Below, in pieces: positions 1 through 6,764 of a stretch of 35,284 bases of DNA. A model generated the notes under the pieces. It made no database searches. It had not been told where the DNA came from and worked only from the letters and a program-made list of their open reading frames with translations. The position numbers and the translations under genes are program-made. The stretch is taken from assembly GCA_022774705.1 (NCBI GenBank), contig JALFLM010000185.1, positions 1 to 35,284 of the forward strand, in the 5' to 3' direction. Positions within the stretch are counted from its first letter, which is position 1. Each line of letters opens with the position of its first letter. This stretch comes from Lachnospiraceae bacterium (GTDB taxonomy: Bacteria > Bacillota > Clostridia > Lachnospirales > Lachnospiraceae).

Positions 1-1731
1 CCCACGGAAATCGAGGTCACAGAGCTGGCATACAAGCTGGTTCACGGCCGGAATGTCCGACCTGCTGCCATGCATGGAACATCGGACGCTGATTTTGAGT
101 CGCAGCAGCTGTTTTTGGTCGATTTCGACAACACTGATAGGCATAAGCAACCTTTTCCACCTGATAGGATTGTAACCCCTCAGAAAGCCGTCCAGATGGC
201 TTCTGACAGCGGTTTAAAGCCGTGCTTCGGGTATTATACTTTCAGCCATACTGAAACGGTTCCCAAATTCAGACTTGCATTTTTGATGGACAGGCCGGTG
301 ACTGACATAAACGACCGGGATAGAGTCCAGATGGTAATCATGCAGGTTTTTGACGGTCTGATTGATGCATCATGTAAAAATGCATCAAGGATTTTTTTCG
401 GTAGTCAGTCGGGAAGTCTGATTTATTCAGACTTCGATGCCGTGAACAGCGCCGATGAACTGATGGAGCGGGAAATTTTAAAGCCGGTAACACGGCGTAT
501 GAAGCCCAAAAAGGCGGCTAAAACAGGCACGTCCGGTAAATCATTGACTAATGTCGAATTGATCAGGAATCACGATGCGGACGGATTACGGAAGCGGCTG
601 GGGATTGAGGAAGAAACCGTGTTCACCAACCGGGAGGAATTTTTTAATTATATCTATCACCAGATTTCAATTTCGGAACTGCTTGGCATTGAAAAAGGCG
701 AGTCGTTCTGTTGCCTGTTCCATGACGATTTCCACCCGTCGGCAAGCATATTTGTTGGGAAATACGGGTTCCAGCGGTACAAATGTTTTAGTTCTAATTG
801 CGATGTCGAAAGCCTAAATATACACGAACTGATTGAAAAAATTGCTGGTTTTAAGACAAAATACCAGACGATTGAGTTCATCAAAAAGGTGTACGGTCTT
901 TCAATCAAGGAAACTGAGTGGAGCAAAGAACAGTTGTACGAAATTGATTATATTTTGGACTGTATCAGCCAGACAGGGGACGAAAGCTTTTCCGCAAAAT
1001 GCCCGGTAACATCAAAAAATACGCGGAACGCAAAGGAACTGTTTATGCAGATGCTTTTGATCGCCCGCAGGAACATCTATCCGGATATCCAGCAGGAAGG
1101 AAACATTATTTTTAGTACTTCCGTCCGGTATCTCACCAAAGAGACAGGTAAAAAAAGCGTCGACAAGGTAAATCAGTACATTGCTCAACTTTGCTATCAC
1201 GGCATGATTGAAAAGGTGCCGGATGATGAAATACCCGCCAGACAGCTGTATTTAGCCTGTCAGGCAAGTGGAGGGAGGCATCACACATCGTTCTATCGGC
1301 TCACAAGCTGGACGCTGGAACAATTGAAACATATTGAGCAGCAAGGTGTGAGTTGGAGAGAACACGGGTATCGGCTGAAGGGAATCAATTACCAGGCATT
1401 TTTACAGGCTGAGGGTCCAGAGGTAGCCGGAAGGATATACCCGCAGTATCGTTTAAAAGATGATGGTACTCAGCGGACAGTAAGCCGGGAACAGGAAGAA
1501 AAGCGGAGCCAATTACAAAATGTCATTTTCGATTTGATTGCCGAGCATGGATACTGTACCGAACAGGAGATTATTCAGGCAGGAATCAGTGAACATGTTC
1601 TAAGAACAAACATTACAGATGTACTCAACGCGAATTGTTTGCAGAAGGTCAAATGTAACAAGGCGATGAAGCAAAGGTTCGGGATTACGTCAAAGGGTTA
1701 TCCCTGCGTTATCATCCCAATTGAGGGGTAA
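1..1731 (+). CDS. Primase-like replication protein with CHC2-type zinc finger (5' end outside window)
   Basis: The frame is open from base 1, so the first ATG at 70 is probably internal and the gene starts outside the window. Residues are numbered from that ATG. The N-terminal part holds a FLVDFDNT segment and a conserved-looking block resembling the catalytic region of primase-polymerases on mobile elements; this is my reading of the fold, not a clear motif. A C215-x2-H218 ... C239-x4-C244 cluster resembles the CHC2 zinc finger of primases. The C-terminal 200 residues look like tandem winged-helix segments. It probably primes or initiates replication of the element together with RepA at 4360. 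The stop codon lies inside the first copy of a 20-bp repeat. The family call is fairly safe; the exact primase class is not. Confidence 0.7.
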   Translation, partial: PTEIEVTELAYKLVHGRNVRPAAMHGTSDADFESQQLFLVDFDNTDRHKQPFPPDRIVTPQKAVQMASDSGLKPCFGYYTFSHTETVPKFRLAFLMDRPVTDINDRDRVQMVIMQVFDGLIDASCKNASRIFFGSQSGSLIYSDFDAVNSADELMEREILKPVTRRMKPKKAAKTGTSGKSLTNVELIRNHDADGLRKRLGIEEETVFTNREEFFNYIYHQISISELLGIEKGESFCCLFHDDFHPSASIFVGKYGFQRYKCFSSNCDVESLNIHELIEKIAGFKTKYQTIEFIKKVYGLSIKETEWSKEQLYEIDYILDCISQTGDESFSAKCPVTSKNTRNAKELFMQMLLIARRNIYPDIQQEGNIIFSTSVRYLTKETGKKSVDKVNQYIAQLCYHGMIEKVPDDEIPARQLYLACQASGGRHHTSFYRLTSWTLEQLKHIEQQGVSWREHGYRLKGINYQAFLQAEGPEVAGRIYPQYRLKDDGTQRTVSREQEEKRSQLQNVIFDLIAEHGYCTEQEIIQAGISEHVLRTNITDVLNANCLQKVKCNKAMKQRFGITSKGYPCVIIPIEG

Positions 1732-1819
1732 AAAGGGGGTACATAATAGCATATGTGGTGCTGGGGTAAAAAGGGGGTACATTACAATAGTATACATTAT
1801 ATATGTACCCCTTTTCACC
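1725..1819. repeat. Iteron-like 20-bp repeats after the primase gene
   Basis: Two identical 20-bp copies of GGGGTAAAAAGGGGGTACAT lie at 1725-1744 and 1763-1782, 38 bp apart. A shorter inverted copy (ATGTACCCCTTTTCACC) lies at 1803-1819. The first copy overlaps the primase stop codon. The spacing and the AT-rich stretch between copies suit a binding site for a replication or regulatory protein. No function is proven by sequence. Confidence 0.7.
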
Positions 1820-1869
1820 TTTTCACTACAAATCGTAGCGATTTTAACATGAACAGGAGGTATCACACG

Positions 1870-1893
1870 ATGGGCAGACCACCACCCAGATGA
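1870..1893 (+). other. Seven-codon mini-ORF (MGRPPPR) with strong ribosome-binding site
   Basis: AGGAGGT is followed at good spacing by ATG and then MGRPPPR-stop. After the TGA stop the same frame stays open (WDNKYTPTNQ...) into the next gene's ribosome-binding site. It is either a leader peptide or the start of a gene cut by one nonsense codon. Confidence 0.35.
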
Positions 1894-1945
1894 TGGGACA
1901 ACAAGTACACGCCAACCAATCAAATAAACATAAGGAGGGCCAAAC

Positions 1946-2356
1946 ATGGCAGATAAGAAAATTAAAATGACAAAAGAGCAGGCAATCACAGAACACAGAA
2001 AGATGTGGGACTGGATCCACAAGGAGATGCAGGATACCGGTCTGTTGAAGGCGCCGACAGATTATATCAAGGCGTTCCCGGAAAAAAGCAAAAACCCGCT
2101 TTGCGACTGGGTTAAGCAAAATTACGGAGAACTGCTTTGTGATAAATGCCCGATTCGCTGGGAAACCAGCAAGTACGTGACCGGTTATCCGCTTCCTATG
2201 GATTCCTGCAAAAGTGATGGTAATTCTTCGTCACCCTTTATCGAATTCCAGCTTTACATGCTGAACCCTTATATTAATTCGTCAATCGGTAAGCCAAAGG
2301 CATGCACAAAACATTTTGTACAGGCGAAAGAGATGCGCGACATGCCGGCGCGGTAA
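1946..2356 (+). CDS. Hypothetical cysteine-containing protein of mobile element
   Basis: A 136-residue soluble protein that starts at an ATG behind a clear AAGGAGGG site. I do not recognise the family. The N-terminal 25 residues are charged (MADKKIKMTKEQAI) and the middle carries C-x10-C-x2-C near residues 54-68 (NPLCDW, LLCDKCPIRW), then two more cysteines (DSCK, KACTKHF). This pattern hints at a structural metal site but is not a known zinc finger. It sits between the primase and a series of small DNA-binding proteins, so a role in replication control or host takeover of the element is plausible but unproven. No signal peptide or membrane segment is seen. Confidence 0.7.
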   Translation: MADKKIKMTKEQAITEHRKMWDWIHKEMQDTGLLKAPTDYIKAFPEKSKNPLCDWVKQNYGELLCDKCPIRWETSKYVTGYPLPMDSCKSDGNSSSPFIEFQLYMLNPYINSSIGKPKACTKHFVQAKEMRDMPAR

Positions 2357-2379
2357 AAACAGCAAAACAGAAGGAGATC

Positions 2380-2400
2380 ATGAAAAACCAGAAAAAATAA
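2380..2400 (+). other. Six-codon mini-ORF (MKNQKK) with strong ribosome-binding site
   Basis: AAGGAG at 2371-2376 precedes ATG at 2380, then MKNQKK-stop. Four bases later the 8-bp hairpin at 2405-2428 begins. The layout (mini-ORF, then hairpin, then gene) resembles a translated leader. Confidence 0.35.
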
Positions 2401-2404
2401 TTTT

Positions 2405-2428
2405 CTCCCTGCGCTTCGGTGCAGGGAG
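2405..2428 (+). promoter_or_regulatory. Leader hairpin ahead of the HTH gene
   Basis: CTCCCTGC at 2405-2412 pairs perfectly with GCAGGGAG at 2421-2428 around an 8-base loop that contains a UUCG. No T-run follows, so it is not an intrinsic terminator. It sits just before the ribosome-binding site of the gene starting at 2449. Confidence 0.5.
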
Positions 2429-2448
2429 AGGAAAAGAGGTTTTCAAAA

Positions 2449-2766
2449 TTGGTTTACGAATTGCTGCCTACGGGCAAAAGTAACGCAGTCAGAAAAGAAA
2501 AATTGTGCGCTAAACTTGGCATTGATGCAAGGACGTTAAGGAAATACATCATGAAAGAGCGTCAGGATGGCGCTGTGATTCTGTCCAATGCAAAAACCGG
2601 CGGTTATTACAGGCCGTCTACACCGGAAGAACTGGATGAATTTATTAAAACGCAGAAGGGTCAGATTTTTAGCCGGTTCCGCAGCATTAGGAGCGCACAG
2701 GAATTTAAAAAAAAGCTAAAGGAACAGAAGTCCGGACAGCTGACATTAAATTTACAGGAGGATTAA
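2449..2766 (+). CDS. Winged-helix/HTH DNA-binding protein
   Basis: The frame opens at a GTG at 2419, but that codon lies in the loop of a hairpin with no ribosome-binding site. A TTG at 2449 sits 9 bases after GAGGAAAAGAGG, so I take it as the start, giving 105 residues. The segment CAKLGIDARTLRKYIMKERQDGAVILSN reads as a helix-turn-helix with recognition helix plus a beta wing (NAKTGGYYRP). Such small proteins on phages and integrative elements control transcription or load replication proteins. The C-terminus is lysine-rich (KKKLKEQKSGQ). The stop is three bases ahead of the next gene, so the two are cotranscribed. Confidence 0.65.
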   Translation: MVYELLPTGKSNAVRKEKLCAKLGIDARTLRKYIMKERQDGAVILSNAKTGGYYRPSTPEELDEFIKTQKGQIFSRFRSIRSAQEFKKKLKEQKSGQLTLNLQED

Positions 2767-2769
2767 AAA

Positions 2770-3387
2770 ATGACAGTAGCGAAATTAAGAGAATTAGCAA
2801 ATGCAGCAGGATACGAAATCAAAAGGGGCTTCATCCACAGCGAGGAAGGCAGCCGGAAAGCCGGTCAGTCTGGTTATGAACTTATCAGCATGGAGACCGG
2901 AGAAGCGGTAACACACAGTGCTTGCGGCGAAACCTGGCATTTTGCCTACACATTAGAAGAGATTGAAAGTTTCCTGCAGGATGTGTATAGGCAGGCAGAA
3001 ATGAACTGGGAGCCGGAAAATGGTGCAACTCTGGAAGACGTTTATAACGTAAGCGAAGATGAACGTCTTCACAAAAAGGCGATGGAACTGTTGTCTATTT
3101 CGATTGATGCTGAGGATACTGCGGCAGAGATGAAAAAATGCCGTGAGATGTGCGAGCCCATTAGTCGCAATGTGGCTGATGTCTGGAAAGACGAAGAACT
3201 GAACGTCGACACAATCAGAATGAAGCTGCTTATGATCTCATGGGTTCTTGACACACCTGAGTTCGGATTGGGCGGGGGAGAGAATCTGCTTGATTTGGCA
3301 TATGCAATGGCAAAAGAGCGGGTTTTACAGCTGGAACATGATGCACCGTATGCGGATCAGGAGGCTTCCGATGCTTCCGTCGAATAA
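2770..3387 (+). CDS. Hypothetical acidic protein of mobile element
   Basis: A 205-residue protein that starts behind ACAGGAGGATTAAAAA. The first 75 residues include repeated aromatic and glycine positions (GYEIKRGF, SGYELISMETG, WHFAYTLEEIESFL) that suggest a small mixed alpha/beta domain. The rest is helical and acidic (SEDERLHKKAMELL, EDTAAEMKKC). I do not recognise the family. It is tightly packed in the + strand element operon, and its last 17 bases overlap the next small gene, which is probably translationally coupled to it. Confidence 0.7.
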   Translation: MTVAKLRELANAAGYEIKRGFIHSEEGSRKAGQSGYELISMETGEAVTHSACGETWHFAYTLEEIESFLQDVYRQAEMNWEPENGATLEDVYNVSEDERLHKKAMELLSISIDAEDTAAEMKKCREMCEPISRNVADVWKDEELNVDTIRMKLLMISWVLDTPEFGLGGGENLLDLAYAMAKERVLQLEHDAPYADQEASDASVE

Positions 3388-3541
3388 ATGGACGGTTCCG
3401 TCACTTCGCAATCATCTCCGGGCACTGATTAACATGACCTCAGACCGGCAGACGTTGCTTTTGGTATATCGGATTTTAAAATCGAGCGCCAGTATGCGTC
3501 AGAAGATTGCGGAGTACATGGAAAGACAGACTGTGATTTGA
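3371..3541 (+). CDS. Small protein with the element's shared YxFI-type motif (copy 1, divergent)
   Basis: A 56-residue protein with ATG at 3371, six bases after AGGAGG (3359-3364). It overlaps the previous gene by 17 bases in another frame, as expected for coupled translation. The middle (LRALINMTSDRQTLLLVYRILKS) matches the pattern seen in four other small proteins or C-termini in this element: amphipathic helix, turn with D/E, then a second helix with a conserved Tyr and a basic residue. It is the most divergent copy. Function is unknown; predicted to be soluble and helical. Confidence 0.6.
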   Translation: MLPSNKWTVPSLRNHLRALINMTSDRQTLLLVYRILKSSASMRQKIAEYMERQTVI

Positions 3542-3648
3542 CGTACAACAGCATTATTCGACCGATACAGACGATTTTATTACATCAGCGATAAAATAAT
3601 CGAATGAGAGAAGAAAACGTCTGAAAACGGAAAATATGAGGTGATAGG

Positions 3649-3849
3649 ATGGAGAAACGGTTTTATACGATTGCGGAACTGGTTGATATGGGGTTTAGCC
3701 GGTGGGAATTAACCTGTGCTGTGCATATTAAAAACCAGAGTTTTGCGACACAAAGCGGTATTCCGGGCGGTCGCGGGATTTGGCGGATTAACCTGCAGAA
3801 GTACCTGGAATTTAGACAGCAGGCAACAAAAAAGGCTGCCGGAGTATAA
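3649..3849 (+). CDS. Excisionase-like small HTH protein
   Basis: A 66-residue basic protein beginning with FYTIAELVDMGFSRWELTCAVH, which reads as the helix-turn-helix of small AlpA/Xis-type DNA-binding proteins. A GxPGGRGIWRIN wing and a YLEFRQQ helix follow. AGGTGAT lies at suitable distance upstream. On mobile elements such proteins act as recombination directionality factors or small repressors; which applies is not visible because no integrase lies in the window. The stop codon falls in the loop of a GC-rich hairpin. Confidence 0.6.
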   Translation: MEKRFYTIAELVDMGFSRWELTCAVHIKNQSFATQSGIPGGRGIWRINLQKYLEFRQQATKKAAGV

Positions 3850-3857
3850 CCGGCAGC
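3828..3857 (-). terminator. Hairpin with T-run when read on the - strand
   Basis: GCTGCCGG (3835-3842) pairs perfectly with CCGGCAGC (3850-3857). On the - strand it is followed by a run of T (complement of the A-run at 3828-3833), the form of an intrinsic terminator. There is no - strand gene nearby, so it may block antisense reading of the operon. On the + strand no T-run follows. Confidence 0.4.
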
Positions 3858-3956
3858 AGGAGCATGGTTTTCAGATGTGTAGCACATGAAAATGTATTGC
3901 ATTTATTATATCATGCTTATTAAAAAAAATCAAGGATAAATCAAGGAAAAGACAAA

Positions 3957-4229
3957 ATGAAAAGCAAAGAAAAATTACACGAAGATATCAAAAACAAAGC
4001 AATGATTATGGAACTGCTGGAGCAGATCACACCGGATGAAAACGAGGTTATTCCCGATCAGGTACTGATTGCAGTGTTGGATGCGTTGAAAACACGGGAA
4101 CGTGCGGAAGCCGATTCAGATTTTTTTTCAACTGACAACTTGAAAACGTGGCTGTACAGGTCTATTTCAAGGATGGACGGAACTCAGGTTCAGCAGGCAT
4201 ACCGCTTTATCCGGTGCATGCTGAACTAA
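3957..4229 (+). CDS. Hypothetical protein with C-terminal YxFI-type motif (copy 2)
   Basis: A 90-residue protein starting at ATG 3957 after AAGGAAAAG. The N-terminal 50 residues are helical and charged (KEKLHEDIKNKAMIMELLEQI). The C-terminal 30 residues (LKTWLYRSISRM, then QQAYRFIRCML) carry the same two-helix pattern found in the neighbouring small proteins, so this is a fusion of that module to an unrelated N-terminal part. The gene is followed by an imperfect GC-rich hairpin (about 4240-4274) and then by the repA leader. No known family is recognised. Confidence 0.6.
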   Translation: MKSKEKLHEDIKNKAMIMELLEQITPDENEVIPDQVLIAVLDALKTRERAEADSDFFSTDNLKTWLYRSISRMDGTQVQQAYRFIRCMLN

Positions 4230-4299
4230 AAAATGAAAAGCCCCTTGCATCAGCGACCAAACTACGCAGGGGGCAACCAACCAACATAATACACAAATT

Positions 4300-4343
4300 G
4301 GACAGGTCTGTATTTATAATATCACATATTTGCGGACCTGTCC
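4300..4343. promoter_or_regulatory. Inverted repeat in the repA leader (candidate operator)
   Basis: GGACAGGTC (4300-4308) and GACCTGTCC (4335-4343) form a perfect 9-bp inverted repeat, 35 bp start to start, around an AT-rich centre that contains TATAAT (4315-4320). It ends just before the repA ribosome-binding site. The form suits an operator or leader hairpin controlling RepA level. I found no -35 box at standard spacing. Confidence 0.5.
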
Positions 4344-4359
4344 AGAAAGGGACAAGCGA

Positions 4360-5313
4360 ATGATTAAAAAAGAGCGGTACTTTCACGCTTCCGATGTTGT
4401 CCGGGCGGAATTTTATCAGTTCTATGCGGTACTTTTGGATTCTCCAACGTATGCAGAATTGTCCAATGATTCCAGAGTGCTGTACGCAGTTCTACAGAAA
4501 CGATTGCAATTGTCGATGAAAAACGGATGGTTGGATGAAGAGGGCAGAACATATTTTTACTTCACAAGGGATGAACTGGCGAAGACAATTCGCGTATCGG
4601 AGAAAACAGGGCGGAAAGCAGTAAAACAGCTGCTTGATGCTGAACTGCTGCATGAAGTCCGGCAGGGAAGAGGGAAGCCAAACAGATTATATTTAATCAA
4701 GCCGAACATACACACTGAGGCTTATTCAGGACAGGAGCCGCGACCTCAGAGTGACGATTTTAAGAACGGTAGAATTTACCAGTCAAGAACGGTAAAAATT
4801 ACCACTCAAGACCGGCAAAATTTACCGCCTAATAAAAATGATATTAATAAAAATGATAATAGTTTATATCCCTCTTCTTCATCCCCCTTACCCAGTGAAA
4901 CGCAGAGTATGATGGAAGAAGATGTGAGAACGAGAATAGATTATCATTCGTTTTCAGGTGAAGATTTACAGATAGTCGATGATGTTGTATCAACCTGTTT
5001 GCGCATAGATTCCTGTAAAAATCATACATTACGCATCGGTTCCACATGGATAAATGCCAGACAGGCAAAGGAAGTATTCAGCAAGATTAACAGGGCAGCA
5101 GTTGAACATACGATAGCAGCAGTTAAGAGCGCAGATAAAATTACTCACTATCGTGCTTATCTGGAATCTGTTTTATATAACTATCTGTCAACACCTGCTG
5201 CCTCTTCCAGCCAGAAACAGATCCAGAGGCCTAGAAACGGCTTTAATGACTTTGAACAGAGAGTGTACAGTGATGATTTGCTTAAACAGATAATGGAGGC
5301 ACAAAGACAATGA
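4360..5313 (+). CDS. repA: Plasmid-type replication initiator, RepA_N family
   Basis: A 317-residue initiator. ATG 4360 follows AAAGGGAC; an earlier in-frame codon at 4330 lies inside the operator-like repeat and is rejected. Residues about 10-115 match the RepA_N domain: EFYQFYAVLL, YAELSNDSRVLYAVLQKRL, KNGWLDEEGRTYFYFTRDELA, then a winged helix ending GRGKPNRLYLIKP. A low-complexity linker rich in Ser and Asn follows, then a C-terminal domain. In RepA_N plasmids such as pSK41 and pAD1 the origin iterons lie inside rep, and here three 23-bp repeats occupy that place (4762-4830). The gene overlaps the next by four bases. It marks the element as able to replicate on its own, at least transiently. 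Confidence 0.88.
   Translation: MIKKERYFHASDVVRAEFYQFYAVLLDSPTYAELSNDSRVLYAVLQKRLQLSMKNGWLDEEGRTYFYFTRDELAKTIRVSEKTGRKAVKQLLDAELLHEVRQGRGKPNRLYLIKPNIHTEAYSGQEPRPQSDDFKNGRIYQSRTVKITTQDRQNLPPNKNDINKNDNSLYPSSSSPLPSETQSMMEEDVRTRIDYHSFSGEDLQIVDDVVSTCLRIDSCKNHTLRIGSTWINARQAKEVFSKINRAAVEHTIAAVKSADKITHYRAYLESVLYNYLSTPAASSSQKQIQRPRNGFNDFEQRVYSDDLLKQIMEAQRQ
4762..4830 (+). repeat. Three tandem 23-bp iterons inside repA (probable oriV)
   Basis: Three contiguous units at 4762-4784, 4785-4807 and 4808-4830. Each begins AAGAMCGGY and contains a GGTAAAATTTACC-like dyad. They are followed by an AT-rich stretch with two copies of AATAAAAATGAT (4831-4855 region). Iterons in the middle of rep are the known origin layout of RepA_N replicons, so this is probably where RepA binds. 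Confidence 0.8.
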
Positions 5314-5720
5314 GAAAATACAATCCAAAAACAGATATCCCCCGTACCGGATGGGATGCAGAACAGATTGGACATTATCTTTCAATCGGCACAGAGCTGT
5401 TTGTTGATAATGGAGAGGTATGGACAGCTGACAAGGCTGAATTTGTCGGAAAGATATTGAATGAGACATGTGTAGCGATAACGACAGCGCAGAATGACGA
5501 TACAGGCGTTTTCGGAAAGAAAAGGTGTAAATCCTCAACTGAGAAGAAAAACGTGCTCAAATCGCAAAATAAGGGCGATTCAGGGAAAATACATACAACG
5601 GAAGAATACAGAGACCTTTTTTCAATGGAAAATTTGAAAAAGTACATCATTGATACAGTCAATTCAATCGATGATTATAGGTTGATTGTGTACGTTTATA
5701 ATTTTATACGGACTTTGTGA
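5310..5720 (+). CDS. Hypothetical protein with C-terminal YxFI-type motif (copy 3)
   Basis: A 136-residue protein whose ATG overlaps the repA stop (ATGA), implying coupled translation. The N-terminal 55 residues (GWDAEQIGHYLSIGTELFVDNGEVWTAD) form a small compact-looking domain. A lysine- and serine-rich linker follows (residues 70-100). The last 30 residues (ENLKKYIIDTVNSIDDYRLIVYVYNFIRTL in pattern) carry the module shared by five proteins in this element. Its place directly after repA suggests a partner in replication or copy control; this is inference from position only. Confidence 0.6.
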   Translation: MRKYNPKTDIPRTGWDAEQIGHYLSIGTELFVDNGEVWTADKAEFVGKILNETCVAITTAQNDDTGVFGKKRCKSSTEKKNVLKSQNKGDSGKIHTTEEYRDLFSMENLKKYIIDTVNSIDDYRLIVYVYNFIRTL

Positions 5721-5738
5721 CAGACAGGAGGGATACAG

Positions 5739-6290
5739 ATGGCATTTCAGTATAAATCATTGGATGGGTGGCTTATGCCAGGTATTGCATATTTCAGGAA
5801 ACTGCAGGAACACGCCATGCAGATGGAACAGGAGATTGCAAAATTAAAGGAGCAGCTGGCGGTGTCCGGAAGCCGGGCCTTACAGGATCGGGCGGAAAAG
5901 TGGTCTGAGAAGTGGCAGGATAAATGCATCGAAGTGGGAGAGCTGCAGAAACAGCTAATCGAACTGGAGAGTCAGAAGGACGCTGAGATTATGCGACTGC
6001 AGTATCAAGTAGAATATTTAGAGCAACAACTAAGTATTTACCAGCAGGCCGAAAATCCGCAGAAAAAGAAACCTGCAAGAGATGGACAAACCGGGCGTTT
6101 CACTTCATCAGTGCCTGATAGGGATAAGCCTTTCAGAGCGTGGATGATGGATCAGCAAGGGTATGGAACCGCTCAGATTGCCACAAAGCTGGGAGTCTCT
6201 GGGGATACGGTTAAGCGGTATATACGTTCTGAAAAAGCCATGCGCACAGAAGATGGTGAGTTGCGTCCTGGTGTATATGTAGCGCAATAG
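5739..6290 (+). CDS. Coiled-coil protein with C-terminal helix-turn-helix
   Basis: A 183-residue protein behind CAGGAGGGATACAG. Residues about 20-105 form a long coiled coil (heptads of Leu/Gln/Glu, EQEIAKLKEQL to YLEQQLSIY). After a basic linker, residues about 130-165 (AWMMDQQGYGTAQIATKLG, then SGDTVKRYIRS) read as a resolvase-type helix-turn-helix. A coiled-coil dimeriser plus HTH suits a DNA-bridging or partition-like protein, or a regulator. Its position after repA would fit plasmid maintenance, but no ParA ATPase is present in the window. I do not recognise a named family. Confidence 0.6.
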   Translation: MAFQYKSLDGWLMPGIAYFRKLQEHAMQMEQEIAKLKEQLAVSGSRALQDRAEKWSEKWQDKCIEVGELQKQLIELESQKDAEIMRLQYQVEYLEQQLSIYQQAENPQKKKPARDGQTGRFTSSVPDRDKPFRAWMMDQQGYGTAQIATKLGVSGDTVKRYIRSEKAMRTEDGELRPGVYVAQ

Positions 6291-6478
6291 CCACTACTGC
6301 TCTCCGTATCCGGATTCGGTCGAGAGTGACGGATAAGCGGATTTTACCGGGCGGATTGACGGCGGATGCATGGTGGATGCCGGTTTTTTGCTGGATGTCT
6401 GCCCGGTGGGAGAGCGGAGCGTGTTCAGAAAATGAGCAGCAGGAAAAAAATAAAATTGGACTAGAAAGGAAAGATAAA

Positions 6479-6598
6479 ATGAATTACAAACAGTTGATAA
6501 TTGATATGGTTAATCAGATGGAAAACGAAATTTTTCTCTGGAAGATTTATTCTTACATTAGAGTTGCTTATCTGAAAGAAAAATTTCCAGAGAAATAG
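6479..6598 (+). CDS. 39-residue YxFI-type small protein (copy 4)
   Basis: ATG 6479 lies after AGAAAGGAAAGATAAA. The protein is almost only the shared module: YKQLIIDMVNQMENE, then LWKIYSYIRVAYLKEK. Its first half is nearly identical to the next gene (YKQLIIDML-NEMENE), so the two arose by tandem duplication. Two amphipathic helices are likely; there is no signal or membrane segment. The 188 bases upstream (6291-6478) hold no convincing gene, only short GC-rich inverted repeats. Confidence 0.6.
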   Translation: MNYKQLIIDMVNQMENEIFLWKIYSYIRVAYLKEKFPEK

Positions 6599-6614
6599 CA
6601 GGAGGGATGCATAC

Positions 6615-6764
6615 ATGAAATACGATTATAAGCAATTAATTATTGATATGCTCAATGAAATGGAAAACGAGGAATATCTCTGGATAACTTATTCATTTGT
6701 CAAAGAATTGCTCAGGAGAGAAAAAAATCCAGAGATGGAAGGTGCGAACAATGGACATGAATGA
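6615..6764 (+). CDS. 49-residue YxFI-type small protein (copy 5)
   Basis: ATG 6615 lies after AGGAGGGATGCATAC. The protein has YKQLIIDMLNEMENEEYLW and TYSFVKELLRREK, the best-conserved form of the shared module, then a short polar tail. Its 3' end overlaps the start of the next gene by 14 bases in another frame, a sign that both are real and coupled. It is a paralogue of the preceding gene. The family is unnamed to me; such short helical proteins are common on clostridial phages and plasmids and have no assigned role. Confidence 0.6.
   Translation: MKYDYKQLIIDMLNEMENEEYLWITYSFVKELLRREKNPEMEGANNGHE

Noticed and set aside
3248-3370. Longer 97-residue start for the gene ending at 3541
   Set aside because: The first 41 codons overlap the preceding gene and lack a ribosome-binding site; AGGAGG precedes the ATG at 3371 instead.
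4298-4320. Promoter TTGGAC/TATAAT ahead of repA
   Set aside because: The spacer is only 11 bases, so these cannot act together as a standard promoter; kept only as an inverted repeat.
6326-6478. N-terminal extension of the small protein at 6479
   Set aside because: The extension (rich in Trp/Gly/Cys) has no ribosome-binding site, and AAAGGAAAG precedes ATG 6479, which begins the module shared with the next gene.
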